Of a stretch of 64,000 nt of DNA, positions 51,072 to 60,137 are shown piece after piece (the first letter of the stretch is position 1; each line of letters opens with the position of its first letter). The DNA is from Mesobacillus foraminis (lineage in GTDB: Bacteria > Bacillota > Bacilli > Bacillales > Cytobacillaceae), in assembly GCF_004340465.1 (NCBI RefSeq), contig NZ_SLVV01000006.1, forward strand, positions 248,001 through 312,000. The letters run 5' to 3'. Both the position numbers and the translations under genes were made by a program. The notes under the pieces are model-generated. The model had not been told where the DNA came from. It ran no database searches and was given only the letters and a program-made list of their open reading frames with translations.

Positions 51072-52028
51072 TTGGCAGTACATCAATTAGAATCGACCAC
51101 TTACATTTATACATATTCTTGCGCGGAGGAAGAACTCTCCCTGTGCAGGCTGGAGCGACGGTGTATGTTTGGGATTGATACGGAATTAAATGCAATTGAA
51201 GCTCCATTAAAAATAGAACCGAGCCGAAGTCCTTTTATAAAAGAAAGAATCGAGGTTCTGTGCACGGGTGATACCCTGGAGGCGTTGATCAATAAAATAA
51301 GAGAACTGCCGGAAATGGATGGTACTTTTAAAGTGTTGGTCATCAATCATAATGGGGACCCCAAGAGTGACAGGGTTGATTTTAAGGAAAGGAGAGGCAT
51401 TGAACGCAAAATCGGGCAGCTGGTTCCAGGACAGCCTGACCTTCACGATCCTGAAATTTTGTTGGGCATCATCCAGGTGAACGGAAAATGGTTTTTTGGG
51501 CCCTGTGTGGAGAGCAGGAGCATTTGGTTCCTGCATCAGCAGAAGCCCCATCAGTATTCCACAGCATTAAGCACACGCGTGGCAAGGGCGGCGGTAAACA
51601 TCGCGGTTCCTCACCTTGGCGAACAGAAGGTGATTGATCCGTGCTGCGGAATCGGGACCGTTTTAGTAGAAGCATTGTCGATGGGAATCCATATCATTGG
51701 CAGTGACAATAACCCGCTTGTCATGAAAGGGGCGCGTGAAAATATCGCTCACTTTGGGCATGAAGGGGAAGTGCTGTTAAGGGATATTCGCGAGATTAAC
51801 GGAAGATATGACGTTGCCATTATCGATATGCCTTACAATCTATGTTCGGTTATTTCGGCAGAAGAAAAGCGTGAGATGCTCCAGAGTGCCCGGGGCTTTG
51901 CCAAAAAGGCAGTGATTATAACGGTTGAGCCAATGGATGAAATCATTATAGCAGCGGGATTTACGGTTGTTGACAGAGGCGAGGTTTTCAAAGGGAAATT
52001 TAAACGGGAAATTCTAGTGTGTAAGTAG
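51072..52028 (+). CDS. THUMP/TRM11-like RNA methyltransferase
   Basis: 318 residues. An N-terminal RNA-binding part (TYIYTYSCAEEELSLCRLER) leads to a Rossmann methyltransferase with VIDPCCGIGTVLVEALSMG (SAM loop), GSDNNPLVMKGARENI and the active motif IIDMPYNLC (D-M/P-P-Y), typical of N2-guanine or N6-adenine methyltransferases of the TRM11/TrmG10 group. The frame opens at 50919, but the first 50 codons are unlike the family. AAAAGGAG at 51055-51062 is spaced for TTG 51072, so I place the start there. It likely modifies tRNA. Confidence 0.82.
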   Translation: MAVHQLESTTYIYTYSCAEEELSLCRLERRCMFGIDTELNAIEAPLKIEPSRSPFIKERIEVLCTGDTLEALINKIRELPEMDGTFKVLVINHNGDPKSDRVDFKERRGIERKIGQLVPGQPDLHDPEILLGIIQVNGKWFFGPCVESRSIWFLHQQKPHQYSTALSTRVARAAVNIAVPHLGEQKVIDPCCGIGTVLVEALSMGIHIIGSDNNPLVMKGARENIAHFGHEGEVLLRDIREINGRYDVAIIDMPYNLCSVISAEEKREMLQSARGFAKKAVIITVEPMDEIIIAAGFTVVDRGEVFKGKFKREILVCK

Positions 52029-52066
52029 AAACAGGGATGATGCTTAAGGCAATCATCCCTGTTTTT
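52029..52066. terminator. Bidirectional terminator between the methyltransferase and Csp-like genes
   Basis: AAACAGGGATGAT (52029-52041) and ATCATCCCTGTTT (52052-52064) form a 13-bp perfect stem with T run on the right and A-rich sequence on the left. Confidence 0.9.
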
Positions 52067-52075
52067 ATAAAACTG

Positions 52076-52405
52076 TCAGGCAGCTAAATTTTTGCAGGCA
52101 TCCGCGCATTTAAAGCAAGCATCCGCACACTTTTTACAGTGTTCATGTTCGTGGCTCTGGCACTCGTTTCCGCATGCTTCACAAATAGTAGCACATACTT
52201 GTGCCAGTTCAGAAATAAACGGCGTTCCCCTTACAATCGCCTGTTCAAGATAAGCACAAATATCTGCACATTCCCTGTCCAGTCGAATGCACTCTGCCAT
52301 CATTCCAACATTGTCTTCCTGCAGGCAAGCATCATAGCAATGATTGCAGCTGACCATGCATTCATGAAGTGCTTCTATAGCTGATTGATATTGTTCGTGT
52401 GACAT
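52076..52405 (-). CDS. Four-helix-bundle copper-storage-like protein (DUF326)
   Basis: 109 residues with about thirteen cysteines placed along predicted helices (CMVSCNHCYDACLQ; CIRLDRECADICAY; VCATICEACGNECQ; CKKCADACFKCADACK). This is the Csp/DUF326 pattern, where cysteines line a four-helix bundle that stores many Cu(I) ions. It lacks a signal peptide, so it is the cytosolic type. ATG 52405 has AGGAGGT at ideal spacing; the frame runs eleven codons further upstream. Confidence 0.92.
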   Translation of the reverse strand: MSHEQYQSAIEALHECMVSCNHCYDACLQEDNVGMMAECIRLDRECADICAYLEQAIVRGTPFISELAQVCATICEACGNECQSHEHEHCKKCADACFKCADACKNLAA

Positions 52406-52497
52406 ATTGTTTAACCTCCTACGTTTTTTTGTTGTCATTAGTTAGTTAACCTTTGGATAATGCATCTAAACATGGATAAAGGGGAAGTGTCGCAATC

Positions 52498-52692
52498 CTA
52501 ATTAGAGGGTTTCCGGGATGCCGGTCCTTCCGGTGGCCGGATGTATTCCACTTTTGACGTTTTATGCATTTCTTTCGTCAACGGAGCCGCCATCAGCAGG
52601 AGGCCGGAAACTTTAAAAGAATAGGTGTGCGTACCAGGACAATATTCCTGTCTTGCGGGTCGGAACTTGTCCGATAAGAATTTTTGCTGCAT
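52498..52692 (-). CDS. Possible small hypothetical protein
   Basis: A 64-codon frame with varied composition (KFLSDKFRPARQEYCPGTHT; VSGLLLMAAPLTKEMHK). There is no good ribosome binding site before the ATG at 52692. A 9-bp inverted repeat lies 13 bases beyond its start, which could be a shared regulator site with the divergent protease gene. I would not insist that it is real. Confidence 0.35.
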   Translation of the reverse strand: MQQKFLSDKFRPARQEYCPGTHTYSFKVSGLLLMAAPLTKEMHKTSKVEYIRPPEGPASRKPSN

Positions 52693-52704
52693 CCATTGTT
52701 TTTA

Positions 52705-52726
52705 TCTATTAGAACACTCTAATAGA
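52705..52726. promoter_or_regulatory. Inverted repeat in the divergent region before the HtrA-like gene
   Basis: TCTATTAGA (52705-52713) and TCTAATAGA (52718-52726) are perfect inverted arms with four bases between. The size suits a MarR- or LysR-like dimer site. It is 200 bases upstream of the protease start. Confidence 0.5.
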
Positions 52727-52924
52727 ATATCCACTTGAACAAAGAAGCGAATAGTGAAGGTTGGCTTGGAATATCGCTGGTAAGCGAAATGCTGGAGGCT
52801 CTTCTTCTTCTTCATAAGTTAAGTCCGTCTATTGATAAAACTAGCCCAAATCCAATAAGCGGGTTGAACGGCCATTTGACGGGTATAACACCTGTAGGTT
52901 TAATTTGCATAGGAGGAGAACTGC

Positions 52925-54067
52925 TTGAAGAAAAATTTAATCGCGAGTGGATTGGCCGGACTTGTTTTAGGAATCGTCCTTATGCTTTTTCTGTCACCGG
53001 CTGGTTTCAATGAATCTGCAGAAAAAGGAAATGCTATTAAAAGTTCGGATTTGATTGAAGAAAATGTGAAAGCGGATGAAGTTCCAAATAACTTCAGCAT
53101 TGCAAAAGCTGTCGAAGTGAGCAAGGATGCAGTGGTCAGTGTCGTCAATTATCAAGGAGGAGACATGTGGGAAGGAGCGGAACCGCAGCCTGCCGGGTCA
53201 GGTTCTGGTGTTATTTATAAAAAAGAAGATGGAGAGGCCTTTATTGTCACGAATCATCATGTCGTGGAAGGCGCCAACCAGATTGAAGTCACTTTAACCA
53301 ATGAACAGAATCTAAAGGCTGAACTGCTGGGATCCGATCCGATCATCGATCTTGCTGTTTTAAAGGTTGACAGTTCAGAGATTGATAAAGTCATCAGTAT
53401 TGGTGATTCAGAAAATCTTAAGGAGGGGCAGAGAGCGATTGCCATCGGAAATCCGCTTGGATTCTTAAATGGCACGGTTACAGCAGGAGTGATCAGCTCG
53501 TCTGACAGAATTATGCCAATCGATATTGATCAGGATGGAAGCGAGGATCTCCAGTCCGAGGTTCTGCAGACAGATGCATCCATCAATCCCGGGAACAGCG
53601 GCGGGGCACTGATTAATATCAGAGGGGAACTCATTGGGATTAATTCTTCAAAAATCGCCCAGGATTCAGTTGAAGGAATTGGCTTTGCCATCCCGGTCGA
53701 TGTCGCAATGCCGATTATGGAGAGCCTGGAGAAGAATGGAGAGGTTCAAAGGCCTTATCTGGGCATTATCTCGGTTTCCCTGACAGATATTCCATCCCAG
53801 TACCATCAGAGTACACTCAAACTTCCGGAGAAAGTTGAAAATGGAGTGGTCATCCGGGAAGTGGAGCCGACTTCACCTGCGGCACAGGCAGGACTGCAGA
53901 GCTATGATGTGATCACCGAGCTTGATGGTAAAACTGTCAAGGATGTCGGCACGCTGAGAAGCTATCTTTTTACAAATAAAAAGGTAGGAGATACAATGGA
54001 TGTAACGTTTTACCGGGATGGAAAGGAACAAACAGCAGCTGTAAAGTTAACGGATGAAAACTATTAA
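52925..54067 (+). CDS. HtrA/DegP-like membrane-anchored serine protease
   Basis: 380 residues. An N-terminal anchor helix (about 4-24) with a short cytosolic end is followed by a trypsin-like domain: His in FIVTNHHVVEGA, Asp in DPIIDLAVLKVD, Ser in NPGNSGGALI. One PDZ domain follows (EVEPTSPAAQAGLQSYDVIT). HtrA proteases outside the membrane degrade misfolded secreted proteins and act under secretion stress. It is monocistronic, starting at TTG after ATAGGAGGAGAA. Confidence 0.93.
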   Translation: MKKNLIASGLAGLVLGIVLMLFLSPAGFNESAEKGNAIKSSDLIEENVKADEVPNNFSIAKAVEVSKDAVVSVVNYQGGDMWEGAEPQPAGSGSGVIYKKEDGEAFIVTNHHVVEGANQIEVTLTNEQNLKAELLGSDPIIDLAVLKVDSSEIDKVISIGDSENLKEGQRAIAIGNPLGFLNGTVTAGVISSSDRIMPIDIDQDGSEDLQSEVLQTDASINPGNSGGALINIRGELIGINSSKIAQDSVEGIGFAIPVDVAMPIMESLEKNGEVQRPYLGIISVSLTDIPSQYHQSTLKLPEKVENGVVIREVEPTSPAAQAGLQSYDVITELDGKTVKDVGTLRSYLFTNKKVGDTMDVTFYRDGKEQTAAVKLTDENY

Positions 54068-54235
54068 ATGGATTCCATGTTTAAAGTTAGAAAAGCTGGC
54101 TGTTTAGGCTGACTTTGTTTAAAAAGTCTAGGTTAATATTTAATGTTGATTTTTTCGATAAAATGGTAGGGAACCGTCTTTTGGTTCCCCAATTCTCAAT
54201 AAATCAGTCTATTAGATATTCAATAAAGATGTTTT

Positions 54236-54673
54236 TTAAATGTTCATACTCATTGAAATGGTTCTATTTTTGAATCCTAATTTTTCATACAGTTTAATCG
54301 CTTGATTTCCTGCATATACACTTAAACGAACCTCTGAATATCCATCTTGTTTAAGATGTTTGATACCAGTCTCCATCAAGTGTTTCGAAATTCCATTTCC
54401 CCTAAATTCCTCTAACACAAACAATTCATAAATAAATCCATATATCTTTTCATTAAATAGGTCTTTACTTGTTCCTATAAGAATCCAACCCATTAGATTA
54501 TTGCCTTCAGTTGCTATCAAATAATAGCATCCTTTCTGCAATAATGGTTCAATAAGTTGTTTGACTTTTTCATCTGACAATTTTGCCTCGCCTAATGTGC
54601 CATCGAATAATGCTTGTGGTGTAAGTGATAAAACCTTTTTATATTCCGAATCGTTTGGTTTTCTAATTTCCAT
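54236..54673 (-). CDS. GNAT N-acetyltransferase
   Basis: 145 residues with the acetyl-CoA loop YELFVLEEFRGNGISKHLME (about 82-101) and the ending RLSVYAGNQAIKLYEKLGFK. This pattern is common to small-molecule or protein acetyltransferases. ATG 54673 follows GAGAGGAG at a spacing of eleven; the frame runs 30 codons further upstream with unrelated sequence, so I trimmed it. AT content is higher than in its neighbours. The substrate is unknown. Confidence 0.85.
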   Translation of the reverse strand: MEIRKPNDSEYKKVLSLTPQALFDGTLGEAKLSDEKVKQLIEPLLQKGCYYLIATEGNNLMGWILIGTSKDLFNEKIYGFIYELFVLEEFRGNGISKHLMETGIKHLKQDGYSEVRLSVYAGNQAIKLYEKLGFKNRTISMSMNI

Positions 54674-55100
54674 AAATTGAGTTCTCCTCTCCCAATATCT
54701 ATAAGCCAATTGCCTGTTAATGACCTTTTTAAGCACTGAACATAGATAGACGGATACTTTCATAAGTCTCTGTCATTTTAAATACAAATGTAGTAAGCAG
54801 AAGCTCTTTTATATGTTGATTGTATTTTCGTTACTGCGACTATTTACAAATAAGAACTAAGCAAGGCAATTATCAAGATATTTTGTAGCCACACTTTAAA
54901 ACGGTCAATCCACTTCTTCATCCAAGATGAAACCTGTTGACATTTTGAATGTGATATAAGTCCTTTATAACGTACTTTCCATCATCGGAGCAAGAAATTG
55001 GTTGGCTTTCAAATATCAACAATGTACATTAACAGAGCCTTTAATAAAATAAGTCTTTTCATAGAAAAAAAGGTTTTCATTTGCTAGTGTTGAATTACTG
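54674..55100. other. AT-rich intergenic region
   Basis: No gene or obvious RNA element. It separates the leftward GNAT from the rightward MEDS gene and presumably holds their promoters, but I see no strong promoter match. Confidence 0.4.
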
Positions 55101-55709
55101 ATGAATAGAAATCAAAGACAAACACGCGGGGGTCGAAATTTGGATATAACCTTTAGTCAGCCCACCAGGGATCTTTTGCAGGCAACTGGGGGGCATATTT
55201 TCTACTGTTTTAATCATTTGGAAAGGTATATCGAAAATGCTGCTTCCTATATCCTTTCGGGTATAAGGCAGGGAGACTATGTGTTTTTAATTGAAAACGA
55301 ACGGATCTATCCTGCCATTGTTCAGAAGGTGAAGGCCCAATTAACTGAGAGTCAGCTTAATCAACTGGTTCATGTAAATAACTTTGATTTTTACTGGTCC
55401 TATGGGGATTTCCATACATCCTCCATCATTGCTAACTTTTCCAGGATGCTGCACCCTTATGATGAAAAAGAATTCTCCATTCGTACCTGGGCACATGTGG
55501 AATGGGGAAATGAGCAGGAGATCACACAGAAGATAAGTGAATTTGAAGTGGAAGCTAATCATTCTGTCCAATCGATGAACCTGGTTTCCGTTTGTGCCTA
55601 CGATGGGGACAGGATAACGGAGCCTCTAAGGGATTCATTACTGAAATCGCATCAATGCCATATGAAGGATGATGGCATCCTCCCATTAGATCACCCACGT
55701 ATTCAGTAA
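55101..55709 (+). CDS. MEDS-domain protein
   Basis: 202 residues. It matches the MEDS (DcmR-like sensory) domain: GGHIFYCFNHLERYIENAAS, YILSGIRQGDYVFLIENERI and IRTWAHVEWG. The domain is related to the KaiC-like ATPases and is used as a ligand or stress sensor in methylotroph regulators and Bacillus. There is no attached output domain here. The ATG at 55101 has no strong site; an alternative is TTG 55140. Confidence 0.8.
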   Translation: MNRNQRQTRGGRNLDITFSQPTRDLLQATGGHIFYCFNHLERYIENAASYILSGIRQGDYVFLIENERIYPAIVQKVKAQLTESQLNQLVHVNNFDFYWSYGDFHTSSIIANFSRMLHPYDEKEFSIRTWAHVEWGNEQEITQKISEFEVEANHSVQSMNLVSVCAYDGDRITEPLRDSLLKSHQCHMKDDGILPLDHPRIQ

Positions 55710-55717
55710 AAGATTTT

Positions 55718-55750
55718 AAGTCAGGCCCTATTTGGCCTGGCTTATTTCTT
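55718..55750 (+). terminator. Terminator after the MEDS gene
   Basis: AAGTCAGGCC (55718-55727) and GGCCTGGCTT (55734-55743) form a 10-bp stem with one wobble, followed by ATTTCTTTG. Confidence 0.75.
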
Positions 55751-55920
55751 TGTTGTTTAGGCTGAAAAAGAAATGGCGTCAGTTTTGTAGGTAAATGGGT
55801 GCAAACCTTTTGGCCGTCTGGTGATAAAAATGCCCATTCATGCAGAGGACTTATTTACTGATTTTTACAGAATATTCCGCCAAAATTGACTTCCTATTTA
55901 TTGGAACTTAAAATTTGTAG

Positions 55921-55936
55921 TGTAAAGATCTTTACA
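55921..55936. promoter_or_regulatory. 16-bp perfect palindrome upstream of the dipeptidase gene
   Basis: TGTAAAGATCTTTACA lies about 100 bases before the M19 dipeptidase start, in the expected promoter zone. It has the size and symmetry of a dimeric repressor operator. I do not recognise the regulator. Confidence 0.55.
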
Positions 55937-56034
55937 AAGCTTGAAATACATAGGCCTGTGCATATTCTAAAACTATTTTTAACAGGAAAATGGTTGTGAC
56001 TGAGTAAACGAATATATGGACAAGGAGGTCTTGT

Positions 56035-57462
56035 ATGAAGAAGATTCTATCTTATGCCGCGGTCTCTCTTTTAACTCTGTCATTGACTGCAGCTCCGCTA
56101 GGGAAAACTGCATCCGCAAAAGAGTTGGATGCCCTTAAGCTTCATTTTAATTCGACCGTAGTGGACAGCCATAATGACACGATGATGAAGGTGGTCGATC
56201 CGGACACCTGGCTTCCAAGTACCGATATCAGAGAAAATACACCTTTTCACATTGACATTCCCAAGCTTCAATCTGGCGGGCTGAATGTTCCGTTTTTCGC
56301 GGCCTATACCTCTGGCTATTATGGCAATAATCCTCGAAGCATCAGCAGGACGTTGGCGTTGATCAACGCTCTTTATTGGACAGAAGATAGAAATTCGGAT
56401 GTTTTCAACATTACAACCTCCTATAAAGAGATAGAAAAAACAGTGAAAGCCGGGAAAATAGCGGCCGTCCCGACTGTTGAAGGAGCCTATTCACTCGAAG
56501 AGCATAATGCCATCGGCCTCCTTCACCAATACTATGACCTTGGCATCAGGGCTCTCGGGTTTACCTGGAATTATTCGAATTCCTTGGGCGAAGGGGCCAA
56601 CAGGGTCTACGGGGATGCTGACCGGACCGCTTCCCAAGGTGGACTCACCGAACTTGGTGAGAAAGTTGCCCGAGAAATGAACAAGCTTGGGATGATCATC
56701 GATGTTTCCCATCTTTCTGAAAATACATTCTGGGATGTGATCAAGGTATCCAAAGCACCAATCATGGCTACTCATTCCGGAGCCTACTCCCTAAGGAACC
56801 ACCAACGAAACCTTACTGATGACCAGCTAAAAGCGCTGGCCAGGAACGGCGGGGTCGTGGGAATCGTGTTTTATCCCGACTTTTTGACCTACGGCTATCC
56901 AGACAAGCTGAATTATATCAAAGACTATGTCGACCATATCGACCATGTTGTCAAAACGATTGGAATTGACCATGTCGCACTTGGATCAGACTTTGACGGA
57001 GGCCCGCTGCCGGCCGATATCCAGGATTCCTCGGAGCTGTACAAAGTAACACAGGAATTGGTCCGCCGCGGCTATTCAAGCCAGGATATCGAAAAGCTGC
57101 TTGGGAAAAATACTCTGCGTCTGCTGAAAGAGGTTCAAAAAGCAGCCAGCCATCCTGCCGAAGCTAAAGGGACCAGCCTGACTATCACACCTTCGCTAAA
57201 AATGGGCGAAACGGTTCCGGGCAACACGCCGCTGCTGACCGCAAAAATTGACAGCGGAAAGGGCGCCCCGCTTGATGAAGGCAGCCTCAAGGTGTTCGTT
57301 GATGGAATTGAACATAAACCGGTGTTTGATGCCAAGACTTCCAGTGTCTCCTTCCAGGTAAAAGAACAGCTGAAAGAAAAGTTCCATGTCGTTACCTTTG
57401 AAGGTGCCACCAAAGCTGGAAAAGTAGAGAAAGAAACCAGAATCTTTTATATTAATCAATAA
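56035..57462 (+). CDS. Secreted M19 (renal-type) dipeptidase
   Basis: 475 residues. Signal peptide (1 to about 28, ends KTASA). The M19 metal ligands are in VVDSHNDTM (His, Asp), the bridging Glu in VPTVEGAYS, His in IIDVSHLSEN and in MATHSGAY, and the Asp in ALGSDFDGG. The last about 100 residues form an Ig-like beta domain. M19 enzymes cut dipeptides, including D-amino-acid-containing ones, so a role in wall-peptide recycling is likely. AAGGAGGTC precedes the ATG. Confidence 0.93.
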   Translation: MKKILSYAAVSLLTLSLTAAPLGKTASAKELDALKLHFNSTVVDSHNDTMMKVVDPDTWLPSTDIRENTPFHIDIPKLQSGGLNVPFFAAYTSGYYGNNPRSISRTLALINALYWTEDRNSDVFNITTSYKEIEKTVKAGKIAAVPTVEGAYSLEEHNAIGLLHQYYDLGIRALGFTWNYSNSLGEGANRVYGDADRTASQGGLTELGEKVAREMNKLGMIIDVSHLSENTFWDVIKVSKAPIMATHSGAYSLRNHQRNLTDDQLKALARNGGVVGIVFYPDFLTYGYPDKLNYIKDYVDHIDHVVKTIGIDHVALGSDFDGGPLPADIQDSSELYKVTQELVRRGYSSQDIEKLLGKNTLRLLKEVQKAASHPAEAKGTSLTITPSLKMGETVPGNTPLLTAKIDSGKGAPLDEGSLKVFVDGIEHKPVFDAKTSSVSFQVKEQLKEKFHVVTFEGATKAGKVEKETRIFYINQ

Positions 57463-57468
57463 AGCTAT

Positions 57469-57520
57469 ACCCCTGAAGTAGCCGGACAAGATCCTGTTAG
57501 ACTGCTTTGGGGGTTTTTTA
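57469..57520 (+). terminator. Terminator after the dipeptidase gene
   Basis: ACCCCTGAAGTAG pairs imperfectly with CTGCTTTGGGGGT around a 25-base loop, followed by six T. Confidence 0.65.
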
Positions 57521-57534
57521 AGGGAGATGATACC

Positions 57535-58392
57535 ATGAATAAAATCGCTGTGGCCATTGTCCATGGAATGGGGAATCAAAGGGAAAACTTTGCACATGAG
57601 ATGAAGGACCTGCTCAACGAGGTTATCGAGGAAAAAGGCAGATCAACCGGGAAAAGCGCAAACGAAATGGTATCCATTGTGCCAATCTACTGGGCCGATG
57701 TATTTGAACAAGGAGAGGCCGATCTTTATAAAGTGCTTGTGGAGGATAAAAATCTTCGCTTTAAGGAGCTGAGGCGATTTATCATTCATTACCTGGCAGA
57801 CGCCATTGCCTACCAGCCGGTCGAGACGGCCAAGCATAATTACCACCAGGTTCACCGGAGAGTCGCTGAATCCTTGAGATTATTATCGGAGCAAGCGGGT
57901 CATGAAGCTCCGCTTTGCGTAATTGCCCACAGCCTGGGAGCCGTGATTGCCAGCAATTATTTTTACGATCTGCAGATAAAGCCCGAGAATGTCAACTTTC
58001 CCCTGGAAAACTTGACTCCACTGGAAAAAGGGGATTCACTGTCCTTGTTTTATACAATGGGTTCCACATTGCCTTTCTGGAGCCTTCGATACGATCAATT
58101 TGACAGGCCGATCAACATTCCATCATCCAAAATGGAAGAGCGCTACCCTGGATTAAAAGGCGAGTGGATCAATTTTTATGACCGCGATGACTTGCTGGGA
58201 TACCCTTTAAAAGAAGTCAGCCCGGAATACCGGAGAGCGGTTACGGAAGACCGTGAAATCAATGCCGGTGGAGTGCTGGACAGCTGGAACCCCTTGTCGC
58301 ATGCAGCCTATTTCACGGACCGGGATGTCTTGAAGCCCATCGCTGATGGAATTGTGCGCCTTTGGTCACATGTGAACAATGTCAGGTTATAA
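57535..58392 (+). CDS. Alpha/beta-hydrolase-fold protein
   Basis: 285 residues. VAIVHGMGNQ at the start is the oxyanion region, and CVIAHSLGAVIASNYF (about 128-143) has the nucleophile serine. Later Asp and His candidates (NFYDRDDLLGYP; NPLSHAAYF) could complete the triad. The remainder is a helical lid (ELRRFIIHYLADAIAYQPVE). There is no signal peptide. Lipase or esterase activity is likely, but the substrate is unknown. It follows the dipeptidase terminator by 15 bases, so read-through could join the two. Confidence 0.8.
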   Translation: MNKIAVAIVHGMGNQRENFAHEMKDLLNEVIEEKGRSTGKSANEMVSIVPIYWADVFEQGEADLYKVLVEDKNLRFKELRRFIIHYLADAIAYQPVETAKHNYHQVHRRVAESLRLLSEQAGHEAPLCVIAHSLGAVIASNYFYDLQIKPENVNFPLENLTPLEKGDSLSLFYTMGSTLPFWSLRYDQFDRPINIPSSKMEERYPGLKGEWINFYDRDDLLGYPLKEVSPEYRRAVTEDREINAGGVLDSWNPLSHAAYFTDRDVLKPIADGIVRLWSHVNNVRL

Positions 58393-58417
58393 AGTGAATT
58401 GTAAGCGGAAACAGAGA

Positions 58418-58446
58418 AGAGCGTTCCAGTCAGGGCGCTTTTTTTA
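58418..58446 (+). terminator. Terminator after the hydrolase gene
   Basis: AGCGTTC pairs with GGGCGCT (two wobbles), followed by seven T. Confidence 0.65.
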
Positions 58447-58570
58447 GTTGGATTGAGATGGTTGATTTTGTGGTTCATAATACTGTGGGTTAGGCGCGGT
58501 ATTTATAAAGGTCCTGATAGACGAGTGGTGGCAGTGATAGCGGAGTAAAACCGTCTTTATAAACAGGTTC

Positions 58571-58613
58571 ATAACGCCCGTAATTCAAGAGGGCAGAAGA
58601 ATAAGGTCGTTAT
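58571..58613. repeat. Dispersed palindromic element, copy B
   Basis: ATAACGCCC (58571-58579) and GGTCGTTAT (58605-58613) are inverted arms with one mismatch. The flanks and centre match the element at 29784-29825 (TTC before it, AGAGGG.AGA inside). The region 58447-58794 otherwise holds no gene; it includes the promoter region of the DUF2680 gene. Confidence 0.6.
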
Positions 58614-58794
58614 GGATGCCTATAGTGCAAGTGTCGTCAGGAACTTAAAAGTCCTTCTGGACAGAAAAGTATAAATTCCCTTTTTCTTCTTCATCTGTTC
58701 ATAATTTGTTCATGACTTTTGGCTACAGTTATAGAGGTACAGCCTACCATGAATGAACATAAGCGAACAGCCAATTTGAAGGAGGAAGTTTAAA

Positions 58795-59586
58795 ATGAAA
58801 AAGAGGAAATTATTTGGGTATGTTATGACAGGTGCTTTAACGGCAGGTATTATTGGCGGAGCGAGCGTAAATGCTTTTGCAGCAAGTGAAAGTTCTTCCG
58901 GTAATTCAGCGAATGCGCTGAATGGAAAAGTCAGTTTGGATGATGAAACAAAGGCGAAAGTCGAGTCCATCATGGAGGAACTTAAAACAAATCTCACTAA
59001 GCTTGGGATCGATGTTCCAGAGAAAAAGGATAAGTCTGACAAGTTTGCCAATTTAGATGATGCCACGAAGGAAAAAGCTCAGGCGATCCTGGACCAAAAG
59101 AAGCAAGGAAGTATTTCCTCCGAGGAAGCCAAAACCCAATTGGCCGAGCTGGGAATAGAGCTGCCGGAAAAGGGGAAACGAGCGGGTTTCCTGTCCGGCC
59201 TGGATGATGCCACGAAGGAAAAAGCCCAGGCCATCCTGGACCAAAAGAAGGAAGGAAGTATTACCTCCGAGGTAGCCAAAACTCAATTGGCCGAGCTGGG
59301 AGTAGAGTTGCCGGAAAAGGGACATCGATCCAATTTCCTGTCCGGCCTGGATGATGCGACCAAGAAGAAAGCCCTGGCCATCCTGGACCAAAATAAGGAA
59401 GGAACCATAACCGCCGAGGAAGCCAAAACTCAATTGGCCGAACTGGGAGTAGAGCTCCCTGAGAAAGGGAAGCGCTCGGACCTGCTTGAGGGCTTGGATG
59501 AAGAAACAAAGGAAAAGGCTCAATCTTTGATCGATGAAGCTGAGAAAGAAGTTGAACAATTAGGTGTAGAACACTTTCACTTTTGA
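58795..59586 (+). CDS. Secreted DUF2680 (YckD-like) repeat protein
   Basis: 263 residues with a signal peptide (1 to about 29, ends NAFA). The mature part is built of helical repeats. After a first 39-residue unit come three units of exactly 49 residues (147 bases), each like LDDATKEKAQAILDQKKEGS then AKTQLAELGVELPEKG, and a partial last unit. The DNA copies are highly alike, showing recent duplication. YckD-type DUF2680 proteins are exported and uncharacterised. GGAGGAAG precedes the ATG. False frames on the other strand stem from the repeat. Confidence 0.88.
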   Translation: MKKRKLFGYVMTGALTAGIIGGASVNAFAASESSSGNSANALNGKVSLDDETKAKVESIMEELKTNLTKLGIDVPEKKDKSDKFANLDDATKEKAQAILDQKKQGSISSEEAKTQLAELGIELPEKGKRAGFLSGLDDATKEKAQAILDQKKEGSITSEVAKTQLAELGVELPEKGHRSNFLSGLDDATKKKALAILDQNKEGTITAEEAKTQLAELGVELPEKGKRSDLLEGLDEETKEKAQSLIDEAEKEVEQLGVEHFHF

Positions 59587-60137
59587 AAATCTCCAGAGCT
59601 CGCCAGGTTAACTTCCAATTTTTATCGGGAAAAACTCCAGTGCAACGACTCTATGGGCATAGATACCGCCGTCATCCAAAGCTGTCTATGGAAATATTTT
59701 GTGAAAGTCTCTATCGCAATAGGTTAACCAAGCAGAATCCTTCCTGTCGAAATTGGTCCTTTCGCAAGCTTTGTTATGGGGTACCTGACTGCAATGATGA
59801 ACACCATCTTTATGTGTACAATAACTGAGCACCAATTATAAACACCATCCATTTCTTAGGATGGTGTTTTTCAGCATTTTAACATTAGGGCTGTATCTAG
59901 GGTTTTCCCCTTTGATACCTGCTAGAATAATGTCGATGTTATAGATATTGAAAAATAAGTATATGCATATAAAAGAAAGGCAGGATTTTTGCGGAGGAAT
60001 TCCAAAAGGAATGGGAGGGGAGATTAATAACAATCACAACAAGATCCCGTCCTTCGCATTCTAATCAAACATCAATAGAAATCCCCCTATTGCAAGATGA
60101 AGCGATACTAGTGAATGAATTTACATAGATAACTAAG
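59587..60137. other. Intergenic region with terminator
   Basis: The only clear element is a terminator-type hairpin, AACACCATCC (59841-59850) with GGATGGTGTT (59859-59868) and a T run, which can serve the DUF2680 transcript. An 81-codon frame (59583-59828) has no ribosome binding site and no family. Confidence 0.5.
59841..59872 (+). terminator. Terminator hairpin
   Basis: A perfect 10-bp stem (AACACCATCC / GGATGGTGTT) around ATTTCTTA, followed by T. It is about 255 bases after the DUF2680 stop. Confidence 0.8.

Noticed and set aside
59053-59559. 168-codon minus-strand frame opposite the DUF2680 gene
   Set aside because: It mirrors the 147-base repeats of the secreted protein gene and has no ribosome binding site.
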